Shown: one piece after another, positions 55,191 through 64,000 of the stretch
Layout: each line of letters begins with the position of its first letter
How positions within the stretch are numbered: the first letter of the stretch is position 1
Origin: Mactromeris polynyma
Taxonomy: Eukaryota > Mollusca > Bivalvia > Venerida > Mactridae
DNA length: 64,000 nt
Direction: 5' to 3'
Assembly: GCA_032209605.1 (NCBI GenBank)
Contig: JASFXZ010000018.1
Span: forward strand, 8,497,904-8,561,903
Notes under the pieces: model-generated
Told to the model about the DNA's origin: nothing
What the model saw: only the letters and a program-made list of their open reading frames with translations
The model's database searches: none
Position numbers and translations under genes: made by a program

Positions 55191-56745
55191 TTTGAGGTGA
55201 GCTAGATCTTATATCTAAAGTATCATTCAAGTCCAAGGTCGAGCTTACAGCTTTTGACTCCAGTAATGTATATTACATTCTACTTTTTTTCAAAGATTCA
55301 TGGAATTTCAATGGCTCTTTGCACAAATGTTTACTATGATAAGTTATTACTTAAACAAGAGTTAGGTCTGTATCTCTAACTAAACCAAGTCAAGGTCACT
55401 GGCATCAGTACTTGCTTCTGGAGCCATTTGTCATGTACTTGTGACATCTCTAGTCTAAACAGTTTGTGATTATGAATGTTTATAATATTGTGCATACTAT
55501 TTTGATTTATGGTGCTATATTTGGTGATCATTTTTTGCTGGGAGTTGACATATTAAGCTTGACCTATATTTCTCTGTATGCTGTAATATGAATGCTGAAT
55601 TCATATAATGATGTATTATAAAAGAATAATTTTGTCTGGTGAAAGATTTAAATGATGTTGTTAGTTTGATTGCTTTGTGGATTAATTTTTCTCAACCTGA
55701 CACATGCAAGATGACTGAAAAACATTATATTTTATGATATAATTGTCATTTATTAATTGAATTCATATTGGCCTTGTTATTTAGGCTTCAGACATTCATA
55801 ATAACTTTTGGCATTCAGCACTTGGTTTCAGACCAATGCTACTTTATATGTATTCAATAAATTAACAACATAATAGTGTAATCTTAAGAAAAAATGTCTG
55901 ACTGCATCATATACATGTATCTGACAATTATTAACTTTGTTATGGCAAATATATAGGTTATTGTTGCCGTAATTGGAAGGAATTATGCATCTGACGAGTT
56001 AATTGTTGTCATGTCATTGGCGAACTCACTTCAGCTGTTCAATCAATGGATTATCTTTTTCTTTGCTCATTATCTTTGTCAGAAATGGTGTATTATACAA
56101 TTTTACATAAATACTGTCATAGCTATCAACAACTACTTGTCTTCAATATTCATTTGGTGTGTACTGAAAGTATGATGACCTGTTATATGATAGGAGTCCA
56201 TGTGCTTGTGTTTCTCATTGTAAATGTATCATTTAGTGGATTCACCCTCTCGTATATTGTTACTTTGATAACATGATATAGCAATACAGTAATGTGTTAA
56301 TGTAGTGCAGTTTAAATAGAAAATGTAATGCACTTTTTTCTGACTCAACCCACGTCAACAGGAAGTGGTTAATTTGCAGTCTGTGAATGTAAATATTTCT
56401 TTACAATATTTTAGATTTTCAGTGAAAGTGCATTTTATCATCAGTCAATTGAGTGTATTTTTGACTTTATTGATCAGTTCAACATTTATGTTTATAGACT
56501 TGATTATATCTGTTATATATTAACATGTTGTTTCAAGTATTTGCTATAAATGTGGCTGTTTCCAATTTATCGATAAACGGTTTGTAATATATAGTTATTT
56601 GTTGTTGCTATGATACACATGCATCTGTGATTGCAAATTATTACATTTTAATGTTGACATATTGACTTTTTTTGCCATTAATATTATATGTACTGTTTAT
56701 TAATGCGTCATTGCCACACAGGGGTTTGGCTCTTCCTTATGGAAA
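55191..56745. other. Non-coding, nothing recognised
   Basis: AT-rich sequence without a supported feature. Confidence 0.35.
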
Positions 56746-56749
56746 CCTG

Positions 56750-57040
56750 ACTCATGGTCATGATATTTGAAACCCACCCTGTTGGTTCAGTTGGTAGATC
56801 GCTCGGCTGTCACTTTGGTGGTTTGTGTTTGATTTCTGGGTGGGACAGGTCTTATGCTGCCGTGACATTTGGCTACAGTCATCCACCTCTGATTCATGCG
56901 CAGAGAAATTGTCGGCTGCTTGTAGAAGGGCAAGTAGGCACAGGTTGATCACCAATTCTAGGAAAATTGTTTAGATCAACTGCACGCCATATAAAATATA
57001 TAAAATGTTGAAAAATGGTGTTAAACAAAATAAAACATAA
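56750..57040 (+). mobile_element. tRNA-derived SINE, family 5
   Basis: A-box TTGGTTCAGTTGGTAGATCG, degenerate B-box GGTTTGTGTTTGATTTC, a ~180-bp body and tail GGTGTTAAACAAAATAAAAC. Open frames on both strands are incidental. Confidence 0.65.
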
Positions 57041-59459
57041 ACATGAAATTGTAAGTTTTCATTTGAAACGGTGGAAGTTGAAGAAAGCAGACACTTTATA
57101 CAAACATAGTATACTGTAATTGCAATAAACAACTAACTTTAAACATGCAACACACATTTTGGTATCTATTTCAGTTTTGGCTGTAGTCTGTAATGAAAAA
57201 TCGTCTTTTATAGCTGTGTGGACATATTTTAGCTCAGGCTAAGGTGAGCTATTGTGACGGGTCTAATTTGCCTGGCGTTTGGAATTTTACCCAGCATCAA
57301 ATGTTTGCAATGAAATTACATCTTCTATACAGCTGATGGTGCGATATTGCTAAAAATTCACCGAAATAATTCTGGCTTAGACTTAATCAAATTACTTAAA
57401 ATTAAGTGAATTTGATTAACATTGTGGTTACCATGGTAATCAAATTGAAAAAGCATTCAAAATCTTCTATGATACCAGAATCTCAAATGATACTTGGTTG
57501 ACAAAGATTGTAAAAATAATTTTGTCCAAAATAAGGGCTGCCCATCTATATAACTATATAGGATACTGTTCATTGTAGTATCAAACAGCAGAATTTCAAT
57601 ACATTTGAGTATTTGATTGTTTGTTACATATAAACTTGGAAGATTTTCAGTATTATACAAATTTGAGTTAAGTAACTGTTAATTTAATTTGCTTTGCTAT
57701 TCTTATTGTCTGTCTTGTTACTTCCTGCTGAATGAAGACTGTTGAGATTTTTAAGTGGAGTTAAATTCTTACACATAGTATACATCAGATTTGTTCAAAT
57801 AATTCTTCCATATCAAAAAGTTAAAATAACTACCAATTTGTACATGTGAGCTGCATAGGGCCCTAATGCTATCAGATTATCATCTTAAGAACTTTTGAGA
57901 AATTCTGTGTTCAGTATAGGAAATAATGCGGATGTTCCGTGACACATATCTGCTGCAAAATGACTGAAAATTTGAAGCTACTTTGTATCAACAACCCTTC
58001 TGTGTACACTATCGCTGTCATCTACAGCATTAGTCATAGTTTACATAATGCGTGTAATGTTATCCACCAGTCTACTGTGCTAACATTACGGTTAAATGCG
58101 CTTGTTGAAGTTCGCTAAGATTCAACATTTCCTTTGAATGCCTCATTATGAAAACCCACTGCAGAGGATATAATTGTGTCAATTGCCATATATCTCCACA
58201 CCTTAAAATGAAACAGTAATCTCAATTTAGTTTTTAAGGATTCAAATAATTGGTTTTGTTGTGGTGCATACGTATTTCTAGGAATTCTTTGATTTGTTGT
58301 CATATATAGTATAATCTGCATTAACATTTGGTGATAAGAATTTTGAGAAATATAACTCCCGGAGATGAGGATTTAATGGGCTTATCATACAAAGAACACA
58401 GTAATATAATTCACTTAACCGCTTTTAAACGCAATCAACCATGGCTCTTGTTCATGTCAAGTGGAACAATAAGTTGGTTATCCCATAATTTAGCCCTAAA
58501 TTCTTTCATAAATGTGATGTAATGTGTGTTTGTAAGATATGTTACCATGTACAATGTATGTTTATTTAATGTAATTCATTAGCTGTCATGCACCATGCAC
58601 CATTCATGTTTTTCTGTATTTTTGTGCATTCGTGGAATAGATAGTCCGACTTTATGATTGAATGAGGCTCATGATCATAATTATTGGAAATTGTTCAATT
58701 ATTTGAATCATCAGTTTTCATTAACTGTTCATTATCTCGTTTTTCCCCGTATAATAGCTTGTTACTGTACTCTTACATAAATTTATTTTATTGCCACAAG
58801 TCTTTCACATACATAAATCTTTTTATAAATACAAAGGTCCATTGTCATTTTAAAGGTCAGAAAAGTGTTGTATTGTTTTGGACACTTTCTGGTTTTTGCC
58901 CAAAAAACTATTGTAACACAGTGGTGTTAATGAAACTGTTGTGATGGTTTTGCACCATCCTTTTTGATTTCTCCTTTTTTTCTTTTCTGTTTTTCATATT
59001 GTTTATTTTTGTATTGTTATTTTATTATCAGTCTGCAGGTGTTGTGTTTTGTCCATTCCAAATAGGTATATATCTACTAGATTTAATTATCATCACGATA
59101 TGTCTATTTGTTTGGAAAATTTTCCCATCAGTTTAATGAAGTCATAGTCTCCAGTATCCAGTGCAAAAATGTTAAGGTTTTTGTTCTTCACTGTCTGTCT
59201 ATTCAATGTTGAATGTTTAACTGAAAACAGCTGTGATGTTCGACATTCCTCAAGCTGTTACCAGTAGGTGTAGTCTGTAATCAGGTAGCTTAATGGATGC
59301 TTCACACATGTGTATCTACCTACCAATCATCATGTTGTGATGTTAGTTGTTGTTATTGTCTGGTTGATATGGAAATAATACACTACTAGTGTATTTAAAT
59401 TAAATTTGTGCTTAGGCTAAAATGTACATGTACTTAGCTTTATCAAATATATTTTTTCT
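57041..59459. other. Non-coding, nothing recognised
   Basis: No gene or repeat supported in this AT-rich stretch. Confidence 0.35.
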
Positions 59460-60040
59460 GAACCCAAGGTTCGGAGGCCTGTTTGAGTCTCCGAATGCAG
59501 TCTTGCCATTTGTCACCAGGGGTGTCATTATGAGGCGGTAGCTGGTAAAATTACTTGGTAACTTGTGCATCATCACCCAGCTACTTTTCTTGTATGAGTG
59601 ATCATAATTAAGGGGAGTATATAACCCACCAGACTCCACCTACTTTTGATGATTTCCCTGCTAGTTCAAGTATTAGTGACACCCCTGGGATACTATAAAA
59701 AATGGGCTCAGAAGCAACTAATAGTAATGGTTTGACACATAGGTTTCCAAATCTTGGATTTATGTCCTCAGATTCTGTCTTGTTATAATCTACGAATGGA
59801 TGTCTCTGTGATACTGAACACATGTCATTGACAAAATAAATGATCTGGTCTTGCCTAACCTAATGTCTGTTACTATCATCAGTGTAATAATTATACTTTC
59901 TCATTATTAATGTATCCAGCATTACAGGTAAACAACATTTAACTGTATTCTCTTACCTGAAGTGATGGTTCAACCCATTCAAAGGTTATAAATTATAATC
60001 AAACTCCTTGCATGGCACCAGAACTGGTTTTTTACCAGGA
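59460..60040. repeat. Old dispersed repeat, copy 2
   Basis: Shares GTATGAGTGATCATAATTAA, TTCAAGTATTAGTGACACCC and CACCAGAACTGG with 41690-41990, and AGTCTCCGAATGCAG with a fragment near 52428. Fragment order differs between copies, so the family is rearranged or the copies are partial. Confidence 0.5.
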
Positions 60041-60597
60041 TGCTGACTTGGGAATGATTCAAATAACCATAACACTTTATTCACAGTTAGTCTTTGAGAA
60101 ATTTGTTGAGATATATTGTAATAAATTGCATTGTGTTTACATGAATTCATCATTCTTACAAATGAATTTGAGCTCCATACTGTTTTCTGTCCACAAATTG
60201 TTAACTGTATGATTCTGCATTTCCATGCATGTCATCGCATAATTAGCATGTAGGATGAAAATCAACCTCCCTGATGTTGACAATATTTGTTCTGATAATT
60301 GTTGAAATTGTGTTTCGGTTTAAATGACGATATTTCACATAGCGTGTGGAGGTAGTGTGTGGAAGTGATTCCTTACTTAGTTTCTCATGAGTCTAACTGT
60401 GATGATTCATTTGATCAGTAAACAAGGTGAGAATGCATTAGAACTTGCATGCTGTCACATTATATCCAGTGAATAGAAAGTAAGGATAAATCATTGGTTT
60501 AAATATTGATACATACAGATTTTAAAGAAATCGTTCGCACCCTGATTTTGACTCTTCCAAAATCTGTTTATTATCATGATTGTAAATAACATTTTTT

Positions 60598-60910
60598 TGG
60601 GGAATTACGAGTGTATGTTGTTTTCAGGAATTACGAGTGTATGTTGTTTTTAGGAATTACGAGTGTACGTTGTTTTTAGGAATTACGAGTGTATGTTGTT
60701 TTTAGGAATTAGGAGTGTACATTGTTTTTAGGAATTACGAGTGTATGTTGTTTTTAGGAATTACGAGTGTATGTTGTTTTTAGGAATTACAAGTGTATGT
60801 TGTTTTGGGGAATTACGAGTGTATGTTGTTTTGGGGAATTACCAGTGTATGGTGTTTTGGGGAATTACCAGTGTATGGTGTTTTGGGGAATTACCAGTGT
60901 ATGTTGTCAT
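60598..60910. repeat. 26-bp minisatellite, about 12 copies
   Basis: GGAATTACGAGTGTATGTTG plus a T/G run repeats with a 26-bp period from 60601. Units change gradually from left (TTTTTA spacer) to right (TTTGGG spacer, ACCAG for ACGAG), showing stepwise spread of variants. Confidence 0.88.
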
Positions 60911-60932
60911 ATTGTATGGTGATAAGTATTTT

Positions 60933-61147
60933 TATGCCCCCCTTTGAAGAATAGAGGGCATATTGGTTTGCACATGTCGGTATGTTTGTCTGTCGGTCCG
61001 TCTGTAACCTTTTCATTTTCGATCAATAACTCAATACCCCTTGACCTATCATACTCCAACTTGGTCCATACATTCATCTTGGGTAGCAGAGGAACCCTAT
61101 TGATTTTGGGGTCACAGACTAAAAGGTCAAGGTCACAGGGGGGCATA
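60933..61147. mobile_element. 215-bp TIR element (TATGCCCCCCT ends)
   Basis: Perfect 11-bp terminal inverted repeats: TATGCCCCCCT at 60933-60943 and AGGGGGGCATA at 61137-61147. Just inside the left end a second, partly complementary AGAGGGCATA (60953-60962) could form a hairpin with it. The interior has CTGTCGGTCCGTCTGTAAC and AAGGTCAAGGTCACAGG, typical of a repeat common in bivalve genomes. Non-autonomous; no transposase. Confidence 0.8.
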
Positions 61148-63447
61148 ATGTTTTACAAACCTCTCTTGTTTCTCAGGCTTTATCTGACTGTTTTCAGAGC
61201 ACAGTAAGCCTGTTAGAGCCAAACCACTAGCCTGAAATCATTCCTACTAGCCCAAAGTCACAATTATTTGTCTATAATACAAATTGTTAAAATCATGGAC
61301 ATATCTATCTCTGAGCAAAGTATATTCACTGAAATTAAGCGCTTGTTCATTCAGGCAAGCACTCAGAAATTTCTGTTAACCGTGAATCAAAGTTACTGGC
61401 CTCGGGCTTCAGGCTAGTAGGTAACCTTGAAGATTGTTTTCTGTACAAGATTTTGATCGATTATCCTTGCGTGCTGAAAATTCAACGACTTTCCAAATAT
61501 AATGTGATTGCCATGCCAACATCTGTTTCATATGATCAAACAAGGACTTTTTAGTCGTTTTTTTACCAGTAAACATATTGAAATTGGATAGCTTGTTATG
61601 TAACATACCTTACCATTCTATTATATCTTCAGTTTTGAAAAGGTTAATGACTTAAATAAACCACACTCCCAAGTATTGACTCATCCAACATCTATTTATT
61701 GCTATATAGGTTTGTATATAACAAGTTATAGTTGCTGCACACTGAAGTCATATTTCTAATTTTATATGAGTTATATGAATGCAACTGAATATTTATGCTG
61801 TTGAAAATAGAGATGCCAAAATAGTGCGCAGTACTGCTCCTCTGTATAACTGCCAGGTACTCGATTTTATTGCACATTTTTATTCTTTAGTAGCCTGAAA
61901 ATATTTCTACACTGCTGGATATTTTTTCAAATTTAAAAACAAAGTTAAAATTAATGACTTTTTGGCTGCCAAACAAGCTTTTTTGTAATAAACATGCCTA
62001 GACAGAGATTCCTTCTACCATAGAAACTGACGTTTTTGTGAAGAATAAATTTTTTGCAAATGAATGATTTTTGCTACATTCACTAAGTTATGTTGGCCAA
62101 ATATTTGCATGTTTATAGGCTAAGGATATCTAGTGAAACTTGATTAAGTTTTGTGCTATTTATTTCATCTTTGTGTCTTTTAAATATGGTAAGATCATTT
62201 GAATTCATTATGTTAATCCAAAACTTCTTTTTTGCAAAAATATTGTTCTTTACATTATACATTTTATTTACATTCTAAATATAACAAATACATTTATATA
62301 ATTACATTCATACAAATTTGTACATAAAACTTTGTTTAGTAGAAAAAACAATTATGTAAAGATCGATGATCTAATGTTGAAAGCCAGACATTTATAGATC
62401 TTTCCTATCTTGTTGCTATATTTAGCTCTGCCAAAAATTTTAACCACTGCATTGTTTACTGCTGACTATTATTTGTGTAAATGATTGGTTGTTTAAACAG
62501 ACGACGGTCACAATCCAATCTAAAATCATAAAATTTTGGCTGCACATAAATCTCGTTTTCTACAGCATTTCATCCTCCTCCCCGCGGCGTTCACCGTATT
62601 TTGTACAACAGGCATGTAATAGTGAAGTGCTTTCATCATTGATCGAAATTTGTATTTGTTGTTTTCTGTGCCACTTTTCTGCTTTGGGGAAGTTTTAAAT
62701 GATAATCCTGTCGGCTGCCAATTTAATTATGACGATAATCAATTAAAGATCATTGACTTTAATGTTTCTCTTGATACTATGCAACCTCTCTAAAGCAGCC
62801 GTCTCTTCAGCAATAACCTCTCTTGAACAACATCTTTAATTTTTCTGTATCAAAAATTTACTTATTAAATTAAAATTTATAACTGAAATGCATGTCTCCC
62901 AATTGTGGTGCGCTTGGGGTCATTTGCAAGTTGTATATATACAATGTGACAGATTTATACTTTATCTTCAAAAACAGACAAAAAATGGTAAAAAATGGTC
63001 TCAGTGCAGTGGAACAATAATGCAGATGTAACAGAAAGATATTTGTGGTTATGATGATAATTAATAAAGCATCAGGATGGGTGGGGGCGATATTAATGGG
63101 GGTTCCTTTTCAAACTTGTATGGTACAAACAAGAACAAACTCAAAATTTAGAATTTTGACACTTTGTCCAAAAAAAACTTATTATAACACTTTTATGTGA
63201 TGATCTGATCATATGAAAACTGAAAAGTGTCTGCTCAACATATCATAAAGCATACCATTAAATGTCAGGTCAACTGGAAGTTTTTATTTAAATCTATTTA
63301 TAGATTGTGACCTACATTCAGTTCATGTAATCTATAAAATAAGGTTTAAATTGTATAGCAAAACAGCACAGTACACATTATACAGGTATTTATTTTGTAC
63401 CTGCTGAGGGGATAATTTGACATCAGGTACATGCATATAATGGATGG
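61148..63447. other. Non-coding, nothing firmly recognised
   Basis: A possible old repeat at 61200-61420 has inverted phrases (ACTAGCCTGAA / TTCAGGCTAGTAGG). Near 62780 ATGCAACCTCTCTAAAGCAG resembles the end of the CAGTGNAACCT element at 14021. No gene supported. Confidence 0.4.
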
Positions 63448-63770
63448 GGCCTCTGTGGCTCACAGTGGGGTTATTTATGGTCCCTAGAGTGTCTCTTCAA
63501 ATCACTTGTCCCTCTGCTGCCTCTGTTCGAATCTCACCCGGGATATGGAACGTTTTTTGCTATCACACCGGTCAATAGCAAAACTCACAAGCTGTTTTGT
63601 AATGTTTTGGACTGATAGCCTTTACTGAACGCAAGGCTGGTACATGTGTTCTACCCTGGTGTCCACCTTGAGTCTTCCTTCACCCTAGTAGCTGGACAAG
63701 TCACTAAATTGTACGGGCTGTGTATGTGACTCAGAGCCCCATTATGATAAGAAGCACCTCTATGCTCAAA
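63448..63770 (+). mobile_element. tRNA-derived SINE, family 1 (second copy)
   Basis: Head TCTGTGGCTCACAGTGGGGT, then CAAATCACTTGTCCCTC, B-box GTTCGAATCTCACCC, and body with CTGGTGTCCACCTTGAGTCT as in 5419-5700. The first copy lacks part of the middle. Confidence 0.6.
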
Positions 63771-64000
63771 CAAAAGGAGGTAGTTGATTACTTTACAAGA
63801 GACTCCATCCACTGGTAATTAGAAGTGTAACAAGATGTATGATCAATAATGTTTGAATGTTGTGGGAATTTGGAGGTCCTAGACAAGTCAGTGACCCTGT
63901 GTCATGTTACATTGCAATACATTGTTTACATACTGTTCATGTCCTATTTAATGTTCTGGCCCTGTTAGACGTACCTCTCCTATTTTTGAGAATACTTTTG

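Noticed and set aside
1..64000. CRISPR array, operon structure or viral genes
   Set aside because: The tandem repeats have no unique spacers between conserved repeats, genes have spliceosomal introns, and no viral protein was recognised.

Overview
The window is AT-rich eukaryotic DNA from an animal, most likely a mollusc and probably a bivalve. This rests on multi-exon genes with GT-AG introns, metazoan extracellular domains (sushi, calcium-binding EGF, NIDO, AMOP), an animal lysosomal-type sulfatase, and dispersed repeats of kinds I recognise from bivalve genomes (the TATGCCCCCC-ended element, a degenerate block with GGTCAAGGTCA runs, several tRNA-derived SINEs). There are no bacterial, viral or organellar features. 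The organism call is an inference from these family resemblances.

Left third (1-16070, + strand): the 3' part of one gene for a secreted or surface mosaic protein. Twelve exons join in frame over 2399 nt: four sushi/CCP domains, three calcium-binding EGF domains, a NIDO domain split over three exons, an AMOP domain and a hydrophobic C-terminal tail. The 5' end lies left of the window. The large introns hold minisatellites, SINEs, small inverted-repeat transposons and hairpin elements.

Middle (17259-20025, - strand): a 5'-truncated L2/CR1-like LINE with an uninterrupted 866-codon endonuclease/reverse-transcriptase frame. It lies between the two host genes.

21881-32606 (- strand): a complete arylsulfatase B-like gene. 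The most interesting feature of the window is here. The two exons that meet between the active-site Lys and His are each present twice in tandem (A1, A2, B1, B2). Exactly one A exon can be used without breaking the frame. Both copies of each pair have many silent but few amino-acid differences. This predicts mutually exclusive splicing that gives several sulfatase isoforms from one gene.

Right half (32.7-64 kb): no convincing complete gene. It is a repeat-rich landscape of hAT-like and pogo-like non-autonomous elements, SINEs, LINE fragments, two large inverted-repeat pairs, a 37-bp perfect palindrome, four minisatellites and a snapback array. A CpG-rich patch near 47.2-47.8 kb followed by an exon-like segment at 48176-48286 may be the start of another gene.
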